64,000 nucleotides of DNA, from assembly GCA_033064195.1 (NCBI GenBank), contig JARBJD010000326.1, positions 1 through 64,000 on the forward strand, read 5' to 3'. Shown here one piece after another: positions 1-8,221 of this stretch. The notes beneath the pieces were generated by a model. It worked only from the letters and a program-made list of their open reading frames with translations. It was not told where the DNA came from and made no database searches. Positions within the stretch are counted from its first letter, which is position 1. Each line of letters begins with the position of its first letter. This DNA comes from Blattamonas nauphoetae (taxonomy: Eukaryota > Preaxostyla > Oxymonadida). The position numbers were made by a program, and so were the translations under genes.

Positions 1-365
1 TATACTGGCAAATCAGTATTTGACCATGCATTTTCACCCAAGGTCCCCCAGGATTTTTCATTTTTCAAAAATTGTTATTTCAGAAAAACCATCCCAAACC
101 ACCAGAAATCAAACGAGAAAGAAAAATCATAAACAGGCGCGGAGGAATATGGTCAGGAAGTTTGGATCCTCTAAGCAAATGTTAAGGACCTCCTATTTTG
201 GAGCCAAAAAGGGGCCAAAACAGACTCTAAATAGGAGACCCAGCCGAGGATCCCTATTTTGGAGGTTCGATTTCCACCTCAAACAATTCCCGGAGTCGTG
301 ATGATGATGGACACAAAAAGTGGGACCCAAAAATTTTAGGTTCGGAGTAATTGGAGATATGGGTT
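1..365. repeat. Diverged copy of the 24-25.4 kb palindrome arm
   Basis: This stretch runs parallel to about 24,955-25,330 in the same order. Shared blocks include AAACCATCCCAAA, GGACCTCCTATTT, TAGGAGACCC and TTTTGGAGGTTCGATTTC. Identity is clearly partial, so the copy is older than the two matching arms at 24.0-25.4 kb. The 93-residue open frame here is the repeat read in one frame and is not a gene. The copy ends shortly before the first virus-like gene, and I see no matching inverted copy on the far side of that element. Confidence 0.8.
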
Positions 366-417
366 CAACACCTCCGAAAATGGGCCGGGTTATTTTACTT
401 TCATAAGGTTATTTTAG

Positions 418-430
418 ATATTTTTATTTC
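418..430 (+). promoter_or_regulatory. T-rich promoter-like motif, virus gene 1
   Basis: ATATTTTTATTTC ends 6 bases before the ATG at 437. It is the first of nine related motifs in the element, each close upstream of a start codon. Confidence 0.55.
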
Positions 431-436
431 TCCTAA

Positions 437-796
437 ATGGCATCACTGAAAATATTAGAACCGTTTGATCCTGAGCAGAAAGAGTTCACAAACATCCACG
501 ACTTTCAGAGATACTTGGAGAAGAATAGAAAAGAACTGAATGAGTACACAACACAGAAACTGAATAGGATGATTCAAATCGATGGATACAGAATCACAAA
601 AATAAGAGGTGAGATAGCACTGAGGAAACGATATGTTGATGCTTCCACTTCTCCTAATTCACTCTCGATTGATCAAAGATTATCCGACATTGAAGAATCA
701 ATTCGAACGTTGACAGATACTCTCAGCATGAGGCTTCGAAGTCTTGACGAGACCGTTGGGAACCTTCTACAAGGGTTCTCTGACCTTTCTGATTAA
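437..796 (+). CDS. Small coiled-coil protein of the virus-like element, unknown function
   Basis: A 119-residue open frame begins at an ATG just after a T-rich motif. The N-terminal half is charged and helical. Residues about 80-119 show heptad spacing (SIDQRLSDIEESIRTL and MRLRSLDETVGNLLQGF), typical of a short coiled coil. The 3' end overlaps by 30 bases the end of the convergent ATPase gene, as expected in a compact viral genome. It could be a minor structural or scaffolding protein. I recognise no family. Confidence 0.6.
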   Translation: MASLKILEPFDPEQKEFTNIHDFQRYLEKNRKELNEYTTQKLNRMIQIDGYRITKIRGEIALRKRYVDASTSPNSLSIDQRLSDIEESIRTLTDTLSMRLRSLDETVGNLLQGFSDLSD

Positions 797-1584
797 TCCA
801 TCTTTGTTGATCTCTGTCAGAGCAACTCCATCAGTGTTGTATCGAAGAATGACTGCTTCACATTTTTGTTTCCTTTGGTAGACATTCCAGAATTGTCGAA
901 TATCAATTGGTGAGTTCAACTGAGGATAGACTCGACTGATTCGTTCTTTGTTGAATCCTCCAAAAATCCACATCGAATCAATGTTTGACTTCATGTCTGC
1001 TGACAAACTGAAGAGTTCATGCAAAGTCAGAAAGAATGTGAATTTCGGTTGTCGATTCTCCAACAATAAGTCCATCATTGTCATTCTATTTTTGGATGCT
1101 CTTCGTTCACCTAGGATCCTACGACAGTCATCAAGGAGAATAATCGTCTGGAGATTCTTCACTGAGAAGTCATCAATGTAAAGTGAGTCAAAGAGATCAT
1201 CTCTGCATTCATCGGTGATTTTATTCTGCCATTGATTGTCAATAATCTCTTCATAAGCAGCTTTTGATTCAGAGAGTTCCAACAGAAATGGAAGTGCATC
1301 ATCGAATTTGACACAAAGAAAAGAACGTTCAGTATTGGTTTGAATTTATCGAATGTTGGATCAATGTTCTTATCAGTGACGAAGACAAAGAGGTGAAAGA
1401 GTTCATTCCTAACTTGAACATTTTGGAGTTTGGCAACCTCTCGAAGAGCATTAAAGGTTTTTCCACTTCCTCTGTTACCAACGAGGACATTCACACTATT
1501 GCGATTGAAATTCAAGTCTGGATGTATTTGTGATTGCACTTCATGAGAAACATTCCTATTTGATGCTTCACTCCAATTTTGCAT
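767..1584 (-). pseudogene. Genome-packaging ATPase (A32/FtsK-HerA-like), looks broken
   Basis: Read on the minus strand, the region contains a P-loop (GNRGSGKT) preceded by a beta strand (VNVLV), and downstream a Walker B-like TIILLDD. That order and spacing match the viral A32-type ATPases that pump DNA into capsids in Polintons, adintoviruses and large DNA viruses. The region is open over most of its length but appears broken about once. It is transcribed divergently from the 1682 gene, and the intervening 97 bases are very A/T-rich. The assignment rests on the two motifs and the viral context. Confidence 0.7.
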
Positions 1585-1654
1585 TCACATAGGCTGTAAG
1601 CGATTATGGAGATTTCTTCATTTGTGATTTAACTCTAATTAAAATATACTTTTG

Positions 1655-1669
1655 GTTTTTTATTTTGTA
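1655..1669 (+). promoter_or_regulatory. T-rich promoter-like motif
   Basis: TTTTTTATTTTGTA lies 12 bases before the ATG at 1682. Same motif class as at 418. Confidence 0.5.
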
Positions 1670-1681
1670 TGAAAACACACA

Positions 1682-2644
1682 ATGTCACAAAAGATAGTGT
1701 ACATTCAACCACAAAGAAAAGCACAAGCGAAGAAACCAAGAATGAGATACGCAGCAGAGACTCAAGCAGCATTGAAACGAATCTATGCCGACGATGATAT
1801 TCAAACCAGACGCAATGATGCTCTGTGTAGTCTTCCATCAGCTCGTGAGTATATTGCGAGAACTGGACGAAATTGGACTGCGAAAGTAGAACAATATGGA
1901 CAAGTTCCTGATGTGATGGTGTACGATAATGATACTGGAGATCTGATTGCAGTCAATGGTGCCATGCTAACTCCATACAACAGTAGACCAGTCAAAGAGA
2001 CATACTATGCAATGAATCCAACACCAGACATGCGAAGACTGAAACCGTACACATCATTCAATCAAGAGAATGGAAGGAGAATCAAAGCTGAACATCGGAA
2101 TTTCCTCAAAAATGGAACATACGATTTGCCAACCAATTATCGAGACATCAGCTATGAAGAGATGAAGACCAAACGATCTCAACAACCATATGCAATAATG
2201 AAGAAAGTTGTTGGCGACTTCATGACAAGTGTATTGGGAATAACTCGTGCAAGTCAAGGAAACCCCGCAAATCTTGAGAAACATGTCATAGACAATATGG
2301 TGTTCAATTCGATTCAATCGAAAGTAGCATCACAAATGTGGGACAAATGGCTTCATGATCATGTTCAGGACTACAATCCCAGTATGAAACAAAAGAAAGC
2401 CTTCAAGGAACAGATTCATCCAGTGTTTCTCCAAATGATTACTCAAGACTCAAATTTCTTAAAAGAATACTTCAATCTCTATTCAGATAACATATCGACA
2501 CTTTGCAATAAGCTGACACGCCAAGCCTATGCAACAAGAACAGATGATGATATCGATCAGTACCAAACAGAGATGCCTGGATATTATCGATTTGCACAGT
2601 TGGATAGTTCTGGAATGGGAAATTTAGATCGAGCAGAAATGTGA
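1682..2644 (+). CDS. Virus-like element protein of 320 residues, unknown
   Basis: A complete open frame follows a T-rich motif. The protein has a basic N-terminus (RKAQAKKPRMR), a central region with TPYNSRPVKETYYAMNP, and an alpha-helical C-terminal half (about residues 180-300). There is no signal peptide, membrane segment or enzyme motif that I recognise. Its place between the packaging ATPase and the capsid genes suggests a structural or DNA-associated virion protein, but that is inference from position only. It could also be a diverged minor capsid protein. Confidence 0.65.
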   Translation: MSQKIVYIQPQRKAQAKKPRMRYAAETQAALKRIYADDDIQTRRNDALCSLPSAREYIARTGRNWTAKVEQYGQVPDVMVYDNDTGDLIAVNGAMLTPYNSRPVKETYYAMNPTPDMRRLKPYTSFNQENGRRIKAEHRNFLKNGTYDLPTNYRDISYEEMKTKRSQQPYAIMKKVVGDFMTSVLGITRASQGNPANLEKHVIDNMVFNSIQSKVASQMWDKWLHDHVQDYNPSMKQKKAFKEQIHPVFLQMITQDSNFLKEYFNLYSDNISTLCNKLTRQAYATRTDDDIDQYQTEMPGYYRFAQLDSSGMGNLDRAEM

Positions 2645-2663
2645 ATTTAAAAACATTAATATA

Positions 2664-2680
2664 TATTTTTTATTTTTATA
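2664..2680 (+). promoter_or_regulatory. T-rich promoter-like motif
   Basis: TATTTTTTATTTTTATA ends 7 bases before the ATG at 2688. It is among the strongest matches to the element's shared motif. Confidence 0.55.
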
Positions 2681-2687
2681 GAAAGTG

Positions 2688-3314
2688 ATGCAACCAATTC
2701 TAAGTTGTCAATTTACGAAACACACAAGTTCTTCTTCAGTACCAACATCAATCACCAACAATGTTATCATTGAAGATCGAAGTAAAGCTGGAGTAGATAA
2801 TAGAGGATCGAAGATGGAGATGGTCTCGCTAGAGGCTTCGAACCCTCCTTTGGGGAGAGAAAGAGTATGCTCTGAGCCTGTGGTCACTAATGAACGCGGA
2901 GCTTACGATCCACCATTGGAGACATATCCATCAGCACCAATTCAGAGCCGTTCCATTCCACTCCGAGAATACACGTCTAACATTTCAGCATTCAAAGATC
3001 AACTATTGCTAGTTTACAAGAATGCATTCGCTTGTGAAAAGAAACTACTGAATAATCTCATTGAACCATCGAAGAAACTGATCACAAACCAAAGTGATTT
3101 ATGTGCACTGATTGCGACACTCACTGGGATCAATGATGTGGTGATTGAACTGGATGACCTGTCTGACAAGTGCCTATGTCTGAATAAACTACCAGTGTTT
3201 CGAACCATTTTCAAGATCCTTGTTGGAGGAAAAGACATGAGTATTGCCTACAATGAAGCATACAACACCATTCTCAATTATGGCATTTCTCTGACGAAAG
3301 CAATACCCCGTTAG
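2688..3314 (+). CDS. Virus-like element protein of 208 residues, unknown
   Basis: I chose the ATG at 2688; a GTG lies one codon upstream but a eukaryotic start is expected. The first third is low-complexity and polar. The last 110 residues are predicted helical with regular Leu/Ile spacing (LLVYKNAFACEKKLLNNLIE, then LIATLTGINDVVIELDDL). A 26-base motif inside the gene (2823-2848) recurs inverted after the first capsid gene. No family recognised. Position suggests a virion protein. Confidence 0.6.
   Translation: MQPILSCQFTKHTSSSSVPTSITNNVIIEDRSKAGVDNRGSKMEMVSLEASNPPLGRERVCSEPVVTNERGAYDPPLETYPSAPIQSRSIPLREYTSNISAFKDQLLLVYKNAFACEKKLLNNLIEPSKKLITNQSDLCALIATLTGINDVVIELDDLSDKCLCLNKLPVFRTIFKILVGGKDMSIAYNEAYNTILNYGISLTKAIPR
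2823..2848 (+). repeat. 26-base motif with inverted partner at 5987-6011, tRNA 3'-half-like
   Basis: The sequence GTCTCGCTAGAGGCTTCGAA followed by CCCTCC is matched, inverted, at 5987-6011 with one or two differences. In the orientation of the 5987 copy it reads GGTTCGAAGCCTC and then GGCGAGAC, like the T-arm and acceptor end of a tRNA. The pair brackets the first capsid gene block. Confidence 0.55.
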
Positions 3315-3365
3315 GGCAGAAATCTCTTCTGAGATTATTTCCTCGTTAAAATTATAAATGAATTG

Positions 3366-3380
3366 TTTTTTTTATTTTTA
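3366..3380 (+). promoter_or_regulatory. T-rich promoter-like motif
   Basis: TTTTTTTTATTTTTA lies 47 bases before the ATG at 3428, farther than for the other genes, giving this gene a longer leader. Confidence 0.45.
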
Positions 3381-3427
3381 CTTAAATAGACTTCGTCTCT
3401 TCAACACAATTTCTCAAAATTGCATAC

Positions 3428-3736
3428 ATGGCACCAGGAAGTTTCAACAAACTCAAAAATATTGGCAAGCAATTCTTTCAATTCATCAAACCTCTAGCTC
3501 CAACATTACTGCAAGTCGGTGGTGGATTGCTCTCTCAAACGAACAGTAAATTCGGACAAACAGCAGGTGGAATACTCAATGGATTAGGAGGAATGATGGA
3601 CGTTTATCAACAAAATAAGGCGATCAATCGTCAACAAAACCCACAGATGATTGAATACGAACCTTCACGAAATGGACGATACTCCAATGATGATATGCCA
3701 CTCTCGTCAAATTCCAAAATTCAATTCAAAGGATAA
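3428..3736 (+). CDS. Small MAPG-start hydrophobic/amphipathic virion-type peptide 1
   Basis: A 102-residue frame starts MAPGSFNKLKNIGKQFFQFI. The N-terminal 50 residues alternate basic and bulky hydrophobic residues and continue into a Gly-rich stretch (VGGGLLSQ, GGILNGLGGMM), the kind of amphipathic and glycine-rich sequence seen in membrane-active virion peptides such as adenovirus protein VI-like or vertex proteins. The next gene starts with the same MAPG and a similar KL..GK pattern, so the two are probably paralogues. A lytic or membrane-penetration role is inference. Confidence 0.6.
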   Translation: MAPGSFNKLKNIGKQFFQFIKPLAPTLLQVGGGLLSQTNSKFGQTAGGILNGLGGMMDVYQQNKAINRQQNPQMIEYEPSRNGRYSNDDMPLSSNSKIQFKG

Positions 3737-3755
3737 TCATTCACTAGTATTCAAA

Positions 3756-3770
3756 TATTTTTATTTTTAT
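3756..3770 (+). promoter_or_regulatory. T-rich promoter-like motif
   Basis: TATTTTTATTTTTAT ends 4 bases before the ATG at 3775. Confidence 0.55.
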
Positions 3771-3774
3771 TAAA

Positions 3775-4074
3775 ATGGCACCAGGTTGGTTATCAAAATT
3801 GGCAGCAGTCGGAAAAAACATACTCAGAGTTGGAGCTCCATTTCTAAATCTTATTCCCTTCGTTGGACCACTGATTTCTAAGGTCGCACAGACAGGTGTT
3901 GAGATGATACCAGATGTGAAGTCGGATCAGCAAATCCACGCAGAAAAGATGGCACAATACGAGCAAGCAATGAATGAAGGGAACACAGCAGTTGCACACA
4001 AACTCAGAGGAGAAATACTGAAACTGGAAGAAAAGCTGAAGCCGAAAGCGAAGAAACCAAAAAAGAAAAAGTAA
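3775..4074 (+). CDS. Small MAPG-start hydrophobic/amphipathic virion-type peptide 2
   Basis: A 99-residue frame starts MAPGWLSKLAAVGKNILRVG and continues with a hydrophobic segment (APFLNLIPFVGPLISKVA), then a charged helix and a very basic tail (KLKPKAKKPKKKK). Hydrophobic N-terminus plus basic C-terminus recalls small virion proteins that contact both membrane and DNA. It is a likely paralogue of the gene just upstream, 38 bases away, and sits immediately before the first capsid gene. Function is inferred from composition and place. Confidence 0.6.
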   Translation: MAPGWLSKLAAVGKNILRVGAPFLNLIPFVGPLISKVAQTGVEMIPDVKSDQQIHAEKMAQYEQAMNEGNTAVAHKLRGEILKLEEKLKPKAKKPKKKK

Positions 4075-4097
4075 CTAGAGTTAAAGCATAAATGTAA

Positions 4098-4110
4098 TTT
4101 TTTATTTTTG
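4098..4110 (+). promoter_or_regulatory. T-rich promoter-like motif
   Basis: TTTTTTATTTTTG ends 5 bases before the ATG of the first capsid gene at 4116. Confidence 0.55.
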
Positions 4111-4115
4111 TTAAA

Positions 4116-5975
4116 ATGAACTCGCATATAACACATCTGACAAACAAAAGAACTGGAGCATCATCATTAACTGGAAATACCACTGGAAGGATAGAATACA
4201 CAAGAGATGACATTGGCCAAATACAACAGCAACTCATGTCTGAACATCACATTAATTACCTCATGAATGATGGAGCTCACAGTACTTCTATTCAAGAATT
4301 GAAACCATCAGAGAATGCACGATTCTACACAGGACAAGAGATAATCATTCCGTTGACTGGTAATCAAGACATTTGTCAAATCGATGATTCATTCATTACA
4401 TTCACCATGACTGCGACTCTGAAAGTTAATAATTGGCAAACAACAGCTGGTAAGGTTGGATCGTACATGAATGAGAGGATATTCATATTCGTTGGACTCA
4501 AACATTCGGCATCAATCTTTCGTGACCTTACTGTTCTTCACAACAATCAGAGAATCATCAGCACAACCAACAATGATGTATCAATGGAATCTCACATCTA
4601 CAATATGATCAAACCGAAGAGTCAATTGGAGAATCGTAAGCATTGTCACACACCGTGGAAAAATGCATGGGAACATGATGAATCTGTTGCTGGTGTTTAT
4701 ATTCCACTTTCTGATTTTACAACGACGTCTGGAACAGGAGTGTTTCAAGACACAATCGATGTGCCAATTCGTGTGTCGATTAATCTTGAAGATCTTCTCA
4801 TTTTCTCAGGGATGACTGACTATCCAAAATGTCTCTTTGGCGATTTGAAATTGAGTGTTCACATGAATGAAGATGCATTTGTTTGTTGTTCTGTAAATCC
4901 TGAACTCACTTTGAAAGATACACTATCATCACTCGTAACTGGAACAGCAGCAGCACCAACGATTAAAGCAGCAATTCTCAATTGTATTCAACATCGTCCG
5001 TATTTCCTAACCAACCTTGTCACCTCATGCACAAAGAACTTCGTTCAAATTGGTCAATCATTTCAGCAACCAACAGTAACAAAAGACATAGTTTGCTCAA
5101 CAACCAATGTCGTGACAACAGAACCAGAATACGTGGATCAGTACATCTCATTGAACGTCACAAACTATCGGATTGATGATGTGTATTGCATGAGTGATGG
5201 ATACAAAATGAAAGATGATGCGAAAAAGAAACTCATGGAGATGTATCAGAATCGTCCTGGAACAATTCCAGCTGAGAAGATCTCATTCTATCCATTTCAG
5301 AAGACGCCAACGGCAACAGGAATTGATTGTACTCAGCAAATGGTAGTGGTGAATGCAAAGGACATTATGCTTCTCTTCCGTCATTACGACAATGAAGTCA
5401 CTTGCTTCCACAATCCAATGCAGAAGAATATCCAAGTGACTTTACAAAACAGGTACTATCCAGAACAACCGACAACAACAATTGGAGCTCGCTTCTATCA
5501 GTTCGCATTATCGACTCTCAATCTCGATTCGTATCTAGCTGTTCCTGATGACTTGGAGCGATCACTTACAGATTCTCTCGTTGAAGAGAAACTCACTGGT
5601 GACGGAACATATCCCAATGAAACAATGACAAGAGTTCGTCCAGTTCATGACAATACTGACTTCCTTCTGTGCTTTCCTACTCAGAGAAGTGGATGTCCAA
5701 CGAACTGCAATGATTCCATCAGTTCAAAAGGAAATACTGCTGTCACTTTAAGATCCCATCCAATCTATCAAGGTAATCTCGATACATACTATAATGTATA
5801 CAACCCAAGTCAAAGTGGTGGTGATATGACAACATTTACACATCCTCCAGCGCCTATTTTAGCAACAACTGCAACAACGTGGTGGGTATTACGATACAGT
5901 AGCGGTGAACCAAAAGTTGAGTACTATCCAAATCACACACTGAAGGCGTTGCACAAAGATTTAGGAATCATGTAG
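4116..5975 (+). CDS. Major capsid protein-like, paralogue 1 (probable double jelly-roll)
   Basis: The 619-residue protein is beta-rich with no signal peptide and is in the size range of double jelly-roll capsid proteins of Polintons and adintoviruses. It shares an ordered set of blocks with the next gene (6061). An early strand pair is GQEIIIPLTGN versus GDEIEVPLCYD. A middle block YPKCLFGDLKLSVHMNEDAF matches YPNSIFGNLRLRFHLTTDSL. A C-terminal block RSHPIYQGNLDTYY matches RGSPINQGELDPYF. The family call rests on length, beta character, paired paralogy and viral neighbours. A structure prediction would settle which copy is the hexon-like one. Confidence 0.7.
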   Translation: MNSHITHLTNKRTGASSLTGNTTGRIEYTRDDIGQIQQQLMSEHHINYLMNDGAHSTSIQELKPSENARFYTGQEIIIPLTGNQDICQIDDSFITFTMTATLKVNNWQTTAGKVGSYMNERIFIFVGLKHSASIFRDLTVLHNNQRIISTTNNDVSMESHIYNMIKPKSQLENRKHCHTPWKNAWEHDESVAGVYIPLSDFTTTSGTGVFQDTIDVPIRVSINLEDLLIFSGMTDYPKCLFGDLKLSVHMNEDAFVCCSVNPELTLKDTLSSLVTGTAAAPTIKAAILNCIQHRPYFLTNLVTSCTKNFVQIGQSFQQPTVTKDIVCSTTNVVTTEPEYVDQYISLNVTNYRIDDVYCMSDGYKMKDDAKKKLMEMYQNRPGTIPAEKISFYPFQKTPTATGIDCTQQMVVVNAKDIMLLFRHYDNEVTCFHNPMQKNIQVTLQNRYYPEQPTTTIGARFYQFALSTLNLDSYLAVPDDLERSLTDSLVEEKLTGDGTYPNETMTRVRPVHDNTDFLLCFPTQRSGCPTNCNDSISSKGNTAVTLRSHPIYQGNLDTYYNVYNPSQSGGDMTTFTHPPAPILATTATTWWVLRYSSGEPKVEYYPNHTLKALHKDLGIM

Positions 5976-5986
5976 AGACTCTCATC

Positions 5987-6011
5987 GGGGGTTCGAAGCC
6001 TCTGGCGAGAC
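5987..6011 (-). repeat. Inverted partner of the 2823-2848 motif
   Basis: GGTTCGAAGCCTC followed by TGGCGAGAC lies in the 85-base gap between the two capsid genes. It is the reverse complement, with one or two changes, of 2823-2848. GGTTCGAA resembles a tRNA T-arm/Pol III box B core. There is no 5' tRNA half nearby. Confidence 0.55.
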
Positions 6012-6040
6012 AAAACAGTAAAAGAAAATATTGATATTGT

Positions 6041-6054
6041 ATTTTTTTATTTTT
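6041..6054 (+). promoter_or_regulatory. T-rich promoter-like motif
   Basis: ATTTTTTTATTTTT ends 6 bases before the ATG at 6061. Confidence 0.55.
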
Positions 6055-6060
6055 CTATAA

Positions 6061-7779
6061 ATGAGAAGTTTCAGATCAAATCAATCCAAACCAACATCGA
6101 CATTAATTGAGCAAATTGAAGTGCAATCATATCTGCCAAAACAGTGGGATTCAGAACCTCACATCTACTCTATTCAAGAAGTTCATCCAACAAATCCTCC
6201 AATGCCATGCAGAATTGGAGATGAGATTGAAGTACCTTTATGCTATGACGGTCATGATGTGACTGAGTTTGCGAAGAGTCATTTGCGAATAGATCTCACG
6301 ATTACTGTTCCATACAAAAAACCAACACAATGGGGGAGAAGTTTTGTATCTTTCTTCGGAATGTTCTACGGTTTCAAGTCATCATCAGATGCAATTCGAG
6401 ACATGAGACTGGTTGACAGTAAAGGAAACATTATTGACAATACACTTCAGAATAATCATGTTCACGAATCATTTCTGTATCACACTTTCAAGTCGTATGA
6501 GGAGAAAAACAACATGAAGCATTGTTACAGTCTATTTGAAAATGTTCAGAGAATGGATCCAAGTGTGTGTGGAGCATATTTAATCCCAATGGGTGGTACA
6601 GAAACCTCATATCCGTTAACCATTCCTCTAGTAATACCATTTGTGAATCTCCTTCCACTAAGTACCTTTGATCAGTATCCGAATTCAATCTTTGGCAATT
6701 TACGTTTACGATTTCATTTGACAACTGATTCTCTTGTGTACTGTCCTGTTCGAGCATCAACTGTCATTCAAAAAACACTTCAAGAAAAATTGGATATCCC
6801 AACTTACGGGCAGATTGATCATAATACTGAACGAGGTTATCTTCAGATGATGCATGATAGAGAATGGTCAACTTTAACTATGGAGTTTACACAAATTGGG
6901 AATCCAGTTCTACAATGTGAAAGACATAGAGGACCAACCACCTCCGAAGGAACAGCGTCTGTTCTTTCGCATTGGGATTGGTTAGAAACTAAAGAGACAA
7001 CTTCAACTGTCCTCTCCTCATCTGTGGATAAAGTCGCTTCAATTTGTTATGGATATCAAATCACTGATGCAACGAAACAATCACTCTTCAACACATATTC
7101 AAAAACTGTGTATGTGATTAAAGCAGAAAGAATTGACACGCAATCATTTCAATCATCTGCAAATGCCATGGGAGTGAGATCAAACATCAGTATCAAACTC
7201 AACAATCTCATGAATCTTATGTGCTTATTCCCTGAAAGACCAAACGAGTGTACAGTCTTTCGCAATCCTCAATATGTTGGTCAATTCGAAATGCTTGGAT
7301 CAAACTTCCCTAATTTCCCAATGTCAACCATCTCACCTGAGTTCTATCAAATGATGATGGTGAATGGTGATTTTATCGGTTGTTCAGCAACAGAAGAGTT
7401 TGAGAATTCCATTTGTGAACCTCGAATTTGGGAAAGAAGGTTTTCAAATGCCACAGCACGGTACAAGAAAATAAAACCATTCACAGATGCAACTTGTTTC
7501 ACTTTTATGGTTCCAACAGATCGAAGTGAAATTGCTGGTGGTGAAGAAGGTATTTCAACAGCAGAATCAGTCAACATTGTCTTCAGAGGATCACCAATCA
7601 ATCAGGGAGAACTCGATCCATATTTCACCTCAACTCCAGAAGGTCCTCCTCCACCGATATTGGCATTACATCAGGCAACGTACTGGTTATTCTGGATTGA
7701 AAATGGACAACCAAGAGTGCGATATGTCATTGATCGTCGACTCCAAGAAGCGTATGAAGAAGTGAAGAGAGGATACTAA
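6061..7779 (+). CDS. Major capsid protein-like, paralogue 2
   Basis: The 572-residue protein aligns block by block with the preceding 619-residue protein while overall identity is low, so the duplication is old. Shared anchors include GDEIEVPL near residue 60, MKHCYSLFENVQ near 160 (paralogue 1: RKHCHTPWKNAW), VCGAYLIPM (VAGVYIPL), and the C-terminal GELDPYF followed by PPPILAL and ATYWLFWIENGQP (paralogue 1: APILATTATTWWVLRYSSGEP). One copy may build the hexon-like capsomer and the other a specialised position. Looks whole. Confidence 0.7.
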   Translation: MRSFRSNQSKPTSTLIEQIEVQSYLPKQWDSEPHIYSIQEVHPTNPPMPCRIGDEIEVPLCYDGHDVTEFAKSHLRIDLTITVPYKKPTQWGRSFVSFFGMFYGFKSSSDAIRDMRLVDSKGNIIDNTLQNNHVHESFLYHTFKSYEEKNNMKHCYSLFENVQRMDPSVCGAYLIPMGGTETSYPLTIPLVIPFVNLLPLSTFDQYPNSIFGNLRLRFHLTTDSLVYCPVRASTVIQKTLQEKLDIPTYGQIDHNTERGYLQMMHDREWSTLTMEFTQIGNPVLQCERHRGPTTSEGTASVLSHWDWLETKETTSTVLSSSVDKVASICYGYQITDATKQSLFNTYSKTVYVIKAERIDTQSFQSSANAMGVRSNISIKLNNLMNLMCLFPERPNECTVFRNPQYVGQFEMLGSNFPNFPMSTISPEFYQMMMVNGDFIGCSATEEFENSICEPRIWERRFSNATARYKKIKPFTDATCFTFMVPTDRSEIAGGEEGISTAESVNIVFRGSPINQGELDPYFTSTPEGPPPPILALHQATYWLFWIENGQPRVRYVIDRRLQEAYEEVKRGY

Positions 7780-7786
7780 ATTGAAT

Positions 7787-7800
7787 ATTTTATTTTTGTA
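7787..7800 (+). promoter_or_regulatory. T-rich promoter-like motif
   Basis: TATTTTATTTTTGTA lies 10 bases before the ATG at 7811. Confidence 0.5.
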
Positions 7801-7810
7801 GAAATCACAA

Positions 7811-8221
7811 ATGGTGAAGCGTTACTTCTCAATTCAGAATTCTCACACTGCTCAACTCCCTCCTGATTTTACCAATTCTAGAAACCAAAAATATGTTCAC
7901 TTTCTTGACTGCAAACTCATCCATGTGAAGGAAGAAATAAATGGCACATCGACAGTCATTTCAAAAGACATTCCTCAGCACATCACAATCCATGGTGATT
8001 GGATTCAAACTGATGCATTCAATGACTCGTTTGTTGCTTTCTGTAACGAACAGATTGCGAAGCGAAAGAAGTGGGAATTAACAACTCGACAATCAATAGT
8101 GAAGATCTGGTTCAAAGACAGTTCTGGTGAATCAATTGAGATGGAAACAACAGAGACAATCAATGGAAAAATAATCAAGGAGTATTATGAATTTCTGGTT
8201 GATCTCATGTTGGAATACTAG
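7811..8221 (+). CDS. Virus-like element protein of 136 residues, unknown
   Basis: A complete open frame of mixed alpha/beta character with several predicted strands (KYVHFLDCKLIHVK, STVISKDIPQHITIHGDW, SIVKIWFKDSSGESIEME). No motif recognised. Its last 17 bases overlap the convergent end of the fibre-like gene. A single jelly-roll minor capsid (penton) protein would be expected somewhere in such an element and this is one candidate by position, but it is short for that role. Confidence 0.55.
   Translation: MVKRYFSIQNSHTAQLPPDFTNSRNQKYVHFLDCKLIHVKEEINGTSTVISKDIPQHITIHGDWIQTDAFNDSFVAFCNEQIAKRKKWELTTRQSIVKIWFKDSSGESIEMETTETINGKIIKEYYEFLVDLMLEY

Noticed and set aside
1-365. Terminal inverted repeat of the virus-like element
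   Set aside because: No inverted partner was found at 9.3-12.6 kb, and the same repeat occurs independently as a palindrome inside a DIRS-like element.
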